Shown here: positions 32,969 through 41,652 of the stretch, in pieces
Numbering within the stretch: the stretch's first letter is position 1
Layout: every line of letters starts with the position of its first letter
From: Larkinella humicola
Lineage (GTDB): Bacteria > Bacteroidota > Bacteroidia > Cytophagales > Spirosomataceae
Assembly: GCF_008727875.1 (NCBI RefSeq)
Contig: NZ_VTWS01000001.1
Location: 1,116,001-1,180,000 of the forward strand
Reading direction: 5' to 3'
Length of the DNA: 64,000 bases
The notes under the pieces: model-generated
The model's input: the letters and a program-made list of their open reading frames with translations, nothing else
Told to the model about the DNA's origin: nothing
Database searches by the model: none
Made by a program: the position numbers and the translations under genes

Positions 32969-34807
32969 TTATTTTTTCGGTCGTTTTTTAGCCTCTTCAG
33001 CTTGTTTTTTAGCTTCCTCAGCCTGTTGAAGCGAGCGTTGCAGCAAATCCTGGAACTTCGATTTCTTGACATCGCCCTTCGCAAACTTCTTCCGGTTTTC
33101 CTCCAGCACTGCCTTGATCTTGTCTTCGTCGACAAACTTGCGAATCAGCAATTGCTGGGCAATCGTCACGACGTTCGACACAAAGTAATAAAACGTCAGA
33201 CCGGCCGGAAACGAGTTCAGAACAAACATGAACATCAGCGGAAACACGTAGCTCATCGCTTTCATGTTGATCGGGCTGTTGGGCTGGGCGGGCGTCATCT
33301 GGTTATTATAATACGCGTAGGCCAAACTCGACGCCGTCATGAAGATCGTAAACAGACTCAGGTGTGAGCCCAGGAAAGGAATCGTGAACGGGAATTTGAT
33401 GAACGAATCGTAGGTCGACAAATCATTCGACCACAGAAACCCTTTTTGCCGCAGTTCGATCAGGTTTGGAAACAGGAAGAACAACGCCATCAAAACCGGC
33501 ATCGTGGCCAGAACCGGAATACAGCCACTCAGCGGACTCACGCCCACCTGCTGATACAGTTTCATGGTTTCCTGCTGTTGCTTGGCCATGTCGTCGCCCA
33601 CCTTCTCACGAATCGCATTCACTTCGGGGCCTAAAACCCGCATTTTTGCCATACTAACGTATGAACGATACGTCAAAGGCGTAAGCAGCAGTTTCACGAA
33701 AACAACAAGGGCGATGATCAGCAAACCGTAGTTGGAAATGAATTTCTCCAGAAAACTAAACACCGGCACAAAAAAGTACTTGTTCACTGGTTTCAGAATG
33801 GCATACCCCAGGTAGACGTTCCGGTCAAATTCCGGTGCCACTTCGTCGAGCAACTGGTAATCGTTCGGGCCAAAATAGAAGCGGTAATTGCCTTTGCCCG
33901 CTTTCACATCGGCAATGGGAATCAGCACGTCGGCAATGGCGGTTTTGACCGTACTGGAATCCGCTTCGTTCACAATCGTTTTGAAAACCGGCTTTTTGAA
34001 GGGGCTGCTCTCCGAAATAAACCCGGCCAGAAAGTATTTGTGCTTGATGGTAAACCACTGCACCGGCTCTTCCAGCGTCGCTTCCTGATTGGCCGCTCCT
34101 TCCGACAGACCATCGAAATTTTCGTCGGCCGACAGGTAATTGATGGTAGCCGACTTCCGGTTTTCGGCCATATCGTTTTCAAACTGCCGCATTTTATCCT
34201 GCCACAGGAACCGGATATCGTTGTTCGTCAATAGCTTATCCAGGCCGTTCAGCTTCAGGTCGTAATCAACCACGAATCCTTTTGCGGGAATGGTATACGT
34301 TTGTTCAACGGATTCGGTGGGTGACAGGGCGAGTTTGAACGTTACGGTTTGAGCGTTTCCCTGAACGGTGGTCTGGGGTGGCGTGGCCGTTTCGAAATAC
34401 AATTTTTCGATGTTAACTTTCCCCCGGTTAGTAGGCAGTTCCAGCACCATTGCGCTGCTTTCTTCATTCAGCAGCACGAGCGGTTTCTGGTCGTACGTTT
34501 TGTAATTTTTCAGAAGGACTTCTTTGACGCGTCCTCCCTGGGTGCTAAAGGTAACCCGGATATCAGGGTTTTCGACGACGATATCCTGGCTCTGGCCCGT
34601 TGCCGCGGCTGCAAAATCGCCGTACATCATTCGGGAGGCTGCCGAGTCGAGGGGTTGTTCCGCCTGTTTGGCGGCTTCCGGCGTGGGGGCAGTGGTGGCG
34701 GTTTGCTGTTGGGGCTTTGTTTCCGGAGCGGGCTTTGGCATTAACAACTGGTACCCCAGCAACATCCCCAGAATCAATACAATACCAATAATTTGATTAC
34801 GATCCAT
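32969..34807 (-). CDS. yidC: Membrane protein insertase YidC
   Basis: A 612-residue insertase of the Gram-negative type. It has an N-terminal membrane anchor (IIGIVLILGMLLGYQLLM) and a Pro/Thr/Gln-rich linker, then a large periplasmic beta-domain (about 75-345) and the conserved core of five helices (about 360-560: YGLLIIALVVFVKLLLTPLT, SPLSGCIPVLATMPVLMALF). A long basic tail (QQAEEAKKQAEEAKKRPKK) probably binds ribosomes. It inserts inner-membrane proteins, alone or with SecYEG. It is preceded by pyrG and its own consensus promoter. Confidence 0.97.
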   Translation of the reverse strand: MDRNQIIGIVLILGMLLGYQLLMPKPAPETKPQQQTATTAPTPEAAKQAEQPLDSAASRMMYGDFAAAATGQSQDIVVENPDIRVTFSTQGGRVKEVLLKNYKTYDQKPLVLLNEESSAMVLELPTNRGKVNIEKLYFETATPPQTTVQGNAQTVTFKLALSPTESVEQTYTIPAKGFVVDYDLKLNGLDKLLTNNDIRFLWQDKMRQFENDMAENRKSATINYLSADENFDGLSEGAANQEATLEEPVQWFTIKHKYFLAGFISESSPFKKPVFKTIVNEADSSTVKTAIADVLIPIADVKAGKGNYRFYFGPNDYQLLDEVAPEFDRNVYLGYAILKPVNKYFFVPVFSFLEKFISNYGLLIIALVVFVKLLLTPLTYRSYVSMAKMRVLGPEVNAIREKVGDDMAKQQQETMKLYQQVGVSPLSGCIPVLATMPVLMALFFLFPNLIELRQKGFLWSNDLSTYDSFIKFPFTIPFLGSHLSLFTIFMTASSLAYAYYNNQMTPAQPNSPINMKAMSYVFPLMFMFVLNSFPAGLTFYYFVSNVVTIAQQLLIRKFVDEDKIKAVLEENRKKFAKGDVKKSKFQDLLQRSLQQAEEAKKQAEEAKKRPKK

Positions 34808-34814
34808 TTTTTTG

Positions 34815-34885
34815 GTTTAAAGTTTAAAGTTTAAGGTTTAACGTGGCTAACGAGCACTTCAAACGTTAAACCTTAAACTTTAAAC
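34815..34885. repeat. Inverted repeat E10 (GTTTAAA units, GGCTAACG loop) in the yidC leader
   Basis: GTTTAAAG/GTTTAAGG words form a 23-bp perfect stem (34822-34844 with 34863-34885). The left arm has one extra GTTTAAA unit. Loop: GGCTAACGAGCACTTCAA. It lies between the predicted yidC promoter and the ATG, so it would be part of the yidC 5' leader. No T run follows, so it is not a standard terminator. Confidence 0.8.
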
Positions 34886-34900
34886 GTAATAATTAGTCCG

Positions 34901-34931
34901 CAAAAGTACGGAGAAGCAAAGGCTTAACCAA
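34901..34931 (-). promoter_or_regulatory. Consensus promoter of yidC
   Basis: Minus strand TTG (34931-34929), 20 bp, TACTTTTG (34908-34901), full match. The -33 box lies inside the last codons of pyrG. The predicted leader is about 90 nt and holds hairpin E10. Confidence 0.7.
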
Positions 34932-36588
34932 CATTCGCCGTGGTATCGACCAGGCGTTTCTCCTGAGAGTGTCCCATCGACGCCCGCACGAAATGTACGA
35001 ACAACGGATGCGGGTCCATCACGGTGCTTCTCAACTCGGGGTGAAATTGCACACCAACGAACCACGGATGGTTTTTCAGCTCCACAATTTCGACCAGCCC
35101 GGTTTCCGGATTGATTCCGGTTGGCACCAGCCCGGCTTTCTCAAACTGGTTGATAAATTCATTGTTAAATTCGTACCGGTGGCGGTGCCGTTCGCTGATC
35201 TGCGACTTTCCGTAAATCTGGAACGCCAGCGAATCTTTTTTGATTTTGCAGGGATACGCACCAAGCCGCATCGTACCGCCCTTGTTGGTCACCTTTTTCT
35301 GGCTCTCCATCATGTCGATAACCCGGTGCGATGCATTTGGGTTCATTTCCGACGAATGGGCGTCGGACCAGCCCAGCACGTTGCGCGCAAACTCGATGCA
35401 GGCACACTGCATTCCGAGGCAAATGCCCAGAAACGGTATTCCATTTTCACGGGCAAAGCGGATGGCGTTGATCTTTCCTTCGATGCCGCGTTCGCCAAAA
35501 CCGGGCGCAACCAGAATGCCGTCGAGGTCCCGAAGCCGTTCCGATACCTGGTCAAAATCGCCCAGGGTTTCGGACTGAATCCATTCGACATTGACCTTGC
35601 ACTCGTTCTTGGCTCCGGCGTGGATAAACGACTCGGCGATGGATTTGTAGGCATCCCGAAGCTCAACGTACTTGCCGACCAACCCGATCGTAACCGAATC
35701 CGTCGGATTTTTGAGGTGGCCCAGAAACTCCTTCCAGCTATCGAGATCGGCGTCCTGATCGTTGTATAGATCGAGCATGTACAACGCCCGCTGGTCGAGT
35801 TTTTCTTTCCGCATCAGCAGCGGAACGTCATAAATCGTTTCGGCGTCGATGGCTTCAATGACCGAATTCACCTGCACATTACAGAACAGCGCAATTTTCC
35901 GGCGAATGTCGGGCGGAAGCGGGTGTTCGGTGCGGCACACGATGATGTCGGGCTGAACGCCGTTTTCGAGCAGCATCCGAACGGAGTGCTGGGTCGGTTT
36001 GGTCTTCAGCTCACCCGCCGACGCCAGGTACGGAATCAGCGTCAGGTGAATGACGAGCGTATCTTTTTCGCCCAGTTCAAACTTCAACTGCCGGACAGCC
36101 TCCACAAATGGCAGCGATTCGATGTCGCCCACACACCCACCAATTTCGGTAATGATGATGTCGTACTCACCGGTTTCGCCCAGCAGCCGGATGTTGCGTT
36201 TGATTTCGTCGGTAATGTGCGGCACAACCTGTACCGTCCGTCCGAGGAAATCGCCCTTGCGTTCGCGGGTGATGACGTTGTTGTAGATTCGGCCCGTGGT
36301 GATGTTGTTGGCGCGTGACGTACGAATGTTCAGAAACCGTTCGTAGTGGCCCAGATCGAGATCGGTTTCCGCGCCGTCGTCGGTGACGTAGCATTCGCCG
36401 TGCTCGTATGGATTGAGCGTACCGGGGTCAATATTGATATAAGGATCAAACTTTTGAATCGTGACCGACAGGCCGCGAGACTGAAGCAATTTTGCAAGCG
36501 AAGAGGCAATAATGCCCTTGCCCAACGAAGAAGTTACACCGCCCGTAACGAATATGTACTTAGCGGTTTTCTGACCGGATGGAGCCAT
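34924..36588 (-). CDS. pyrG: CTP synthase
   Basis: A 554-residue amidotransferase making CTP from UTP, ATP and glutamine. The N-terminal synthase domain has FVTGGVTSSLGKGIIASSLA and QKFDPYINIDPGTLNPYEHG. The C-terminal glutaminase has FLGICLGMQCACIEFARNV (nucleophile about Cys390) and VGVQFHPELRS. All signature regions are intact and length is normal. It sits directly upstream of yidC. Confidence 0.98.
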   Translation of the reverse strand: MAPSGQKTAKYIFVTGGVTSSLGKGIIASSLAKLLQSRGLSVTIQKFDPYINIDPGTLNPYEHGECYVTDDGAETDLDLGHYERFLNIRTSRANNITTGRIYNNVITRERKGDFLGRTVQVVPHITDEIKRNIRLLGETGEYDIIITEIGGCVGDIESLPFVEAVRQLKFELGEKDTLVIHLTLIPYLASAGELKTKPTQHSVRMLLENGVQPDIIVCRTEHPLPPDIRRKIALFCNVQVNSVIEAIDAETIYDVPLLMRKEKLDQRALYMLDLYNDQDADLDSWKEFLGHLKNPTDSVTIGLVGKYVELRDAYKSIAESFIHAGAKNECKVNVEWIQSETLGDFDQVSERLRDLDGILVAPGFGERGIEGKINAIRFARENGIPFLGICLGMQCACIEFARNVLGWSDAHSSEMNPNASHRVIDMMESQKKVTNKGGTMRLGAYPCKIKKDSLAFQIYGKSQISERHRHRYEFNNEFINQFEKAGLVPTGINPETGLVEIVELKNHPWFVGVQFHPELRSTVMDPHPLFVHFVRASMGHSQEKRLVDTTANVG

Positions 36589-36714
36589 GTCTGAAAACGA
36601 AATGTGGTTGTTACGGGATGTAAAGGTAGGGAAAGTTACGGAGAAAAGGTGGGTATGAGCGTGGAAAAAGTTACGGACCGGTAGTAATCAGTTGAGGGTC
36701 AGCCCGTGGTGTGC

Positions 36715-37695
36715 TCAGGCTACGGCGGCAACTTTGTTGTATTTGTTGCGGTATTCGATGGGCGACAAACCGGTGATTTTTTTGAAGATCGTCCGGAAGG
36801 CTTTGGTGTCGGAATAGCCCACGTCGTACATGATCTCATTGATGTTCTTCTGGCTGATTTCCAGGTTTTTCTTGGCCGCTTCGATTTTCACCCGCTGGAT
36901 GTATTCGGCAACGGTATTGGACGTGGCTTTCTTGAACCGCCGTTCCAGATTCCGTCGACCCAGGGCGTGCATGTCGGCCAGTTGATCGATCGTTATTTTG
37001 TCCTGAAAATTCTTTTCGATAAACTCCTGGGCTTTCTTCACCGGCTCGTCTTCGTGTTCTTTCTGACCCTGAAAAATCGTGAACGGCGACTGGGTTTCCC
37101 GGTCGATTTCAATGGCAAAGACTTTGGCCGACAGCACCGCAATGTCGCGACCCGCGTATTTTTCGATGAGGTACAAAATCAAGTTCAGGTACGAAAACGC
37201 GCCCCCGCTCGAATAGATGCCCATCTCGTCGGTGATGATCCGCTCGGTCACCAGATTCACGTCGGGAAACAACTGCCGGAAGTCATTGGTCGCCAGCCAG
37301 TGTGTGGCACATTGGCGGCCTTTGAGCAAACCGGTCGATGCCAGCAAAAAAGCGCCCAGACACAGGCTGGCCACTTCTGAACCGCCCCGGTACTGGTCGG
37401 TGATCCAGGGAATAAACGCGCGGTTTTTTTCAATCGCCAGCCGCAGATCCCCATCCAGCGCAGGAATGACGATCAAATCCGTCTTTTGCACGTCGGCCAG
37501 AACCGCATCCGCATGGGCCGTAAAAGCACCGCCACTCAGGGGCGTTTCTTTCGTCAGACCGACCAGTTGCACCCGAAACAAGGGCGGTTGGCCCTTGGCG
37601 GCAAAAAACTGATTGACCTGCGTAAACAACTGGCGGGTGCCCTCCAGGCTACCTAAAATAGCCCCTTTGGGGACTAAAATCGATATATGCTTCAT
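36715..37695 (-). CDS. GlxA-type AraC-family transcriptional regulator
   Basis: A 326-residue regulator with an N-terminal DJ-1/PfpI-like domain (about 1-190: ISILVPKGAILGSLEGTRQL, LIVIPALDGD, the nucleophile-elbow-like SEVASLCLGAFLLASTGLL) and a C-terminal AraC helix-turn-helix (about 215-320: ITIDQLADMHALGRRNLERR, NEIMYDVGYSDTKAFRTIFK). The DJ-1-like domain of this class is generally a sensor rather than an enzyme. Ligand and targets unknown. It has a consensus promoter ending four bases from its ATG. Confidence 0.92.
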   Translation of the reverse strand: MKHISILVPKGAILGSLEGTRQLFTQVNQFFAAKGQPPLFRVQLVGLTKETPLSGGAFTAHADAVLADVQKTDLIVIPALDGDLRLAIEKNRAFIPWITDQYRGGSEVASLCLGAFLLASTGLLKGRQCATHWLATNDFRQLFPDVNLVTERIITDEMGIYSSGGAFSYLNLILYLIEKYAGRDIAVLSAKVFAIEIDRETQSPFTIFQGQKEHEDEPVKKAQEFIEKNFQDKITIDQLADMHALGRRNLERRFKKATSNTVAEYIQRVKIEAAKKNLEISQKNINEIMYDVGYSDTKAFRTIFKKITGLSPIEYRNKYNKVAAVA

Positions 37696-37699
37696 GCGT

Positions 37700-37730
37700 C
37701 AAAAATAAAGAAAGGGATTGTCGTAATCAA
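37700..37730 (-). promoter_or_regulatory. Consensus promoter adjoining the GlxA-type regulator start
   Basis: Minus strand TTG (37730-37728), 20 bp, TATTTTTG (37707-37700), then ACGC and ATG. This is a full match to the consensus with only 4 nt to the start codon, predicting a leaderless transcript. Confidence 0.7.
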
Positions 37731-37834
37731 CCCCTTTTATTGCCGCGTTTGCCCCCTGCCGGTGTCAACTCATTCCCGTACGTTTGTCCTATACGCAAGG
37801 CGGAAAAAACCGCCTGACTCTAACCACTCCAACC

Positions 37835-38266
37835 ATGGCAACTTTCAATCCGTATCTGAATTTTAATGGCAACACCGAAGAAGCGTTTACGTTCTACAAG
37901 TCGGTTTTTGGGGGTGAATTTATCGCGCTCCAACGTTTCAAAGACACACCCGAAGGCGCCAAACTCTCGGCCACAGAGGCCGAAAAAATCATGCACATTG
38001 CCTTGCCGATTGGGTCCGGAACGCTCCTGATGGCTACTGATGCCCTCGAATCGATGGGTCATACCGTCACCCCGGGGAGTAATTTCCATCTTTCGATCAA
38101 TGTCGACAACAAAGAAGAAGCCGACCGCCTGTACGGAAAACTTTCGGCGGGTGGTGTAGCCGTGATGCCGATGAAAAAAGAATTCTGGGGCTCTTATTTT
38201 GGCATGCTGACCGATCCTTTCGGCATCCAGTGGATGATCAGTTTCGATGAAAAACCAGCCGCCTGA
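37835..38266 (+). CDS. VOC-family (glyoxalase/PhnB-like) protein
   Basis: A 143-residue vicinal-oxygen-chelate fold protein of the PhnB-like group: YLNFNGNTEEAFTFYKSVFG at the start, a central MHIALPIGSGTLLMATDAL and the closing FGMLTDPFGIQWMISFDE. This subgroup is common and mostly uncharacterised. ATG 37835 is used; the longer frame reads into the leader. A -7-like TACGTTTG lies at 37779-37786. Confidence 0.9.
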   Translation: MATFNPYLNFNGNTEEAFTFYKSVFGGEFIALQRFKDTPEGAKLSATEAEKIMHIALPIGSGTLLMATDALESMGHTVTPGSNFHLSINVDNKEEADRLYGKLSAGGVAVMPMKKEFWGSYFGMLTDPFGIQWMISFDEKPAA

Positions 38267-38310
38267 CCAGGCAACGAACAGGAACAACAACCTTCCTCTT
38301 TTTTAAAACC

Positions 38311-38341
38311 AACAGAGCCCGGCTTCAAACCGGGTTCTGTT
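38311..38341 (+). terminator. Hairpin between the VOC and DHFR-like genes
   Basis: AACAGAGCCCGG (38311-38322) pairs with CCGGGTTCTGTT (38330-38341), with one wobble. There is no T run after it, so it may be partial. Confidence 0.55.
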
Positions 38342-38368
38342 CCACGGATGATTACGACCGACTGAATC

Positions 38369-38950
38369 ATGAGAAAGGTGAAATTACAAATGCAAATGAC
38401 TCTCGATGGCTTCGTGGCCGGCCCAGCGGGCGAACAGGACTGGATGGTCTGGAACTGGGATGCGGTCCTGAATCAGTATGCCGCCGATCTCGCCAACTCT
38501 GCCGACACGATGCTAATAGGACGCGTCACCTACGAGGGTATGGCGAATTACTGGCCGAATGCCGCCACCAACCCCGACGCCAATCCGGATGATCTGGCCT
38601 TTGCGCACCAGATGAACGAGATCGATAAAGTGGTTTTTTCAACGACGCTTTCAACGGTTGAGTGGAAAAACGCCAGATTGACCCAAAAAAGCCCCGCCGA
38701 AGAAGTGGCCGAATTGAAAGAACAGACGGGCAAAGACTTGATTATTTACGGGGGAGCCCGCATCGTTTCGGCTTTTATTCAACACAACCTGATTGATGAA
38801 TACCATCTTTTTATCAACCCCGTCGCCCTGAAAACCGGTCTTCCGGTCTGGCAGGAAATGACCGACCGCATGACGCTGAAACTGGTGAAGACCACCGTCA
38901 GCAGCGTCGGCATTGTGGTTCTTTGTTACCAGCCTGAATCAGCCCGGTAG
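38369..38950 (+). CDS. Dihydrofolate reductase family (RibD C-terminal-like) protein
   Basis: A 193-residue protein with the RibD C-terminal/DHFR-like fold: VKLQMQMTLDGFVAGPAGEQ, then MLIGRVTYEGMANYWP, KVVFSTTLSTVEW and the dinucleotide-binding KDLIIYGGARIVSAFIQ. The family binds NADPH and reduces unknown substrates; true DHFR activity is unlikely. It may be in an operon with the VOC gene upstream and the small gene downstream. Confidence 0.88.
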   Translation: MRKVKLQMQMTLDGFVAGPAGEQDWMVWNWDAVLNQYAADLANSADTMLIGRVTYEGMANYWPNAATNPDANPDDLAFAHQMNEIDKVVFSTTLSTVEWKNARLTQKSPAEEVAELKEQTGKDLIIYGGARIVSAFIQHNLIDEYHLFINPVALKTGLPVWQEMTDRMTLKLVKTTVSSVGIVVLCYQPESAR

Positions 38951-38980
38951 GCATTCGGCAGGATTATTGTTCTCTCCGGT

Positions 38981-39247
38981 ATGAATCCATCCGCAGGTGT
39001 TATGGTCGAAGTTTTTAAAACCAATGTGTGGGATACGCGTCACGCCAACCGGCTTCTGGATCTCATCCACCAAACGTTTACGCACTACACCGCCAATTTT
39101 GACCTGGAAGACTGCGACAGGATTCTGCGCATCCACTCGTCAACCGGTCTGGTCGAACCGGGTTTCGTAATTTCGCTGGTGCAGGATTTCGGGTTTACGG
39201 CGGAGGTTTTGCCGGACGATGTTCCCCTTAACCAACCGGTTTTTTAG
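38981..39247 (+). CDS. Small hypothetical protein (HMA-like size)
   Basis: An 88-residue protein: VEVFKTNVWDTRHANRLLDL, then HYTANFDLEDCDRILRIHSS and VISLVQDFGFTAEVLPDD. The beta-alpha-beta-beta-alpha-beta layout and length resemble a heavy-metal-associated fold, but the CxxC metal motif is missing. Similar short proteins are common in Bacteroidota with unknown role. ATG 39002 is an alternative start. Confidence 0.7.
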   Translation: MNPSAGVMVEVFKTNVWDTRHANRLLDLIHQTFTHYTANFDLEDCDRILRIHSSTGLVEPGFVISLVQDFGFTAEVLPDDVPLNQPVF

Positions 39248-39341
39248 TCCGGAACCGACTCCATACCGGAACGCACGAGTAAAATCAGGCGCTATTTTGT
39301 TTATGGGTACGGAACACAGCCGTCACTCATCGCAGCCTCCC

Positions 39342-41528
39342 ATGCGCCACCTCGCTCTCTTTTTAAAAAACCGGCTCGGTCTGAAACTGGGCTTTTTTCT
39401 TGCCTTGCCGGCCTTCCTGTTCCTGGCGGGTTATCAGTCGGATGACAATAAAAACCGTACCTGGAGCCTCTACAAAGCCGACGCCGAAAGCACCAGCTAT
39501 TCCGAATTGAATCAGATTACGGTTAACAACGTCAGCCAGTTGCAACTCGCCTGGACGTTTCACCCGAACGACGCCCAGGCGGGTGCGCGTCCCGGAAGCA
39601 GTGAGTGCAACCCCATCATCATCGACGGTGTTTTATACGCCACGTCGGCCCGGCACCGGGTTTATGCCGTCGATGCCGCCACCGGCGAGCAAAAATGGTC
39701 GTTCGATCCGTTCGATGGCGGAGTGGGCGGGGGCGTCAGCCGGGGCGTTACGTATTGGGAAAATGGCGCCGACAAACGGATTCTGGTAACGGGTGGCGAT
39801 GTGCTGTTTGCATTGGATGCCCGCACGGGGAAACCGGTTCCCGGCTTCGGAAAAAACGGGCAGGTGAGCATGAATGTTGGGTTGCGCGATGCTCCCGAAA
39901 CCATTTCGGTCATCCCGACATCGCCCGGAATCGTCTACCAGGATTTGCTGATCATGGGTGCTGAAGTGTCGGAGCTGTACGGGGCGCAACCAGGCTACAT
40001 CCGGGCCTACAACATCCGGAACGGAAAACTCGAATGGACATTTCACACCATTCCGCTGCCCGGCGAACCCGGCTACGAAACCTGGCCCAAAGAAGCGTAT
40101 CAATACGCTGGTGGCGTCAACGACTGGGCGGGAATGAGCGTGGACACCCGGCGCGGCATGGTGTTTCTGGCCCTGGGCTCCCCTTCCTACGATTTTTACG
40201 GCGCCGACCGCAAAGGCAAAAATCTGTACGGCAACAGTGTGGTAGCCCTCGATGCCAAAACCGGCAACTACCGCTGGCATTTCCAAACCGTCCACCACGA
40301 TTTGTGGGATTATGACCTGCCCGCTCCGCCCAATTTGGTTACGGTGGAACGCGTTGGCCCCGACGGTCGGCCCCGAAAGATAGACGCCGTGGCTCAGGTG
40401 ACGAAACACGGTTTTGTGTTCGTCTTCAACCGCGAAACGGGGGAGCCCTTATTCCCGATTGAAGAACGAACCGTACCGGTTTCTCACCTCCCCGGCGAGG
40501 AAGCCTGGGCCACGCAACCTTTTCCGCTGAAGCCCAAACCGTTTGCCCGACAACACATGACGGAAGCGGATTTGACCCGGTATTCGACAGCAGGGCATGA
40601 CTCCATCGTTAAGAAATTCCGGTCGATGCGCTACGAAGGGCTCTTCACCCCACCGGACCTGAAAGGCACCTTGATGCTGCCCGGAACCCGGGGCGGTGCC
40701 GAATGGGGTGGCGCGGCCTATGATCCGGCCACGAGCGTGTTGTACGTCAAGTCGAACGATTCGCCGGAAATTCAGTCGATGCAAAAAGTCGATCTTGAAA
40801 AAGAAGCCAAAGACCAGACGGTTTTTGCCCAAGGCAAAACGCTCTACATGACGTATTGCGTGAGCTGCCACGGCAAGGACAAAAATGGCGACGAACCCAA
40901 TTATCCATCGCTGATCGGCCTCCGAAACCGAATGACCCGCGAGGCTGCGCTGGCCAAAATTAAACAGGGTGGCGGCAAAATGCCGGCCTTTGCCAGCGTG
41001 GTCAAAGGGAAGGAACAGGGTATTCTTGCTTTCCTGTTCGAACGGGAAAAGAATTCGGGAAAAGCCACCAAAATGGAAACCGGTCAGACCCTCGCGGGTG
41101 CCGATAAATACCTGAATCTGACGGCCTACGGTCATTTCCGGGATCCAAACGGACATCCGGCCATCAAACCGCCCTGGGGAACACTCAACGCGATCAACCT
41201 GACCACCGGCGATTACGTCTGGCAGATTCCGCTGGGAAATCATCCGGAACTACAGGAAAAAGGTGCGGCCGAAACCGGTCTGGAAGGCTCCGCTGGTCCC
41301 ATCGTCACCGCCGGAGGGCTGGTTTTTATCAGCGGCACCCGGGATCAGAAACTGAAAGCCTTTGATAAATCAACGGGCAAACTGGTTTGGGAGACCTCGC
41401 TCCCGGGTGTTGCCAACGCAACCGCCTGTACGTATTTCAGTAGCAACCGGCAATTTGTCGCACTCTCGGTTGGCGGAAGCAAGGAAAATCCGGCCGGTTC
41501 GATTGTGGCGTTTGCATTACCAAAATGA
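39342..41528 (+). CDS. PQQ-dependent dehydrogenase with embedded cytochrome c domain
   Basis: A protein of about 728 residues with an N-terminal membrane or signal segment (LGFFLALPAFLFLAGYQ), which decides the start; ATG 39303 is possible. The quinoprotein propeller follows, with SRHRVYAVDAATGEQKWSFD-like blades and PGIVYQDLLIMGAEVSE. A cytochrome c domain is inserted late: CVSCHG at about 506-511, axial Met in KMPAF. The last blades follow (GLVFISGTRDQKLKAFDKST). It probably oxidises an alcohol or sugar in the periplasm and passes electrons to its own haem. No PQQ synthesis genes are seen here. Confidence 0.9.
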   Translation: MRHLALFLKNRLGLKLGFFLALPAFLFLAGYQSDDNKNRTWSLYKADAESTSYSELNQITVNNVSQLQLAWTFHPNDAQAGARPGSSECNPIIIDGVLYATSARHRVYAVDAATGEQKWSFDPFDGGVGGGVSRGVTYWENGADKRILVTGGDVLFALDARTGKPVPGFGKNGQVSMNVGLRDAPETISVIPTSPGIVYQDLLIMGAEVSELYGAQPGYIRAYNIRNGKLEWTFHTIPLPGEPGYETWPKEAYQYAGGVNDWAGMSVDTRRGMVFLALGSPSYDFYGADRKGKNLYGNSVVALDAKTGNYRWHFQTVHHDLWDYDLPAPPNLVTVERVGPDGRPRKIDAVAQVTKHGFVFVFNRETGEPLFPIEERTVPVSHLPGEEAWATQPFPLKPKPFARQHMTEADLTRYSTAGHDSIVKKFRSMRYEGLFTPPDLKGTLMLPGTRGGAEWGGAAYDPATSVLYVKSNDSPEIQSMQKVDLEKEAKDQTVFAQGKTLYMTYCVSCHGKDKNGDEPNYPSLIGLRNRMTREAALAKIKQGGGKMPAFASVVKGKEQGILAFLFEREKNSGKATKMETGQTLAGADKYLNLTAYGHFRDPNGHPAIKPPWGTLNAINLTTGDYVWQIPLGNHPELQEKGAAETGLEGSAGPIVTAGGLVFISGTRDQKLKAFDKSTGKLVWETSLPGVANATACTYFSSNRQFVALSVGGSKENPAGSIVAFALPK

Positions 41529-41652
41529 ATATTGATGGGTATGGGAGAGTAAAATCAGAAAACACAAAACTATTACAGTAGTTTCATAACGTACAGATTA
41601 GTTGATTTACGTCATTTTACGATTAAGTCAAACCCCTAACTCTGCATTCCCT

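Noticed and set aside
40449-41243. 264-residue minus-strand ORF inside the PQQ dehydrogenase
   Set aside because: Antisense to the conserved propeller and haem regions.
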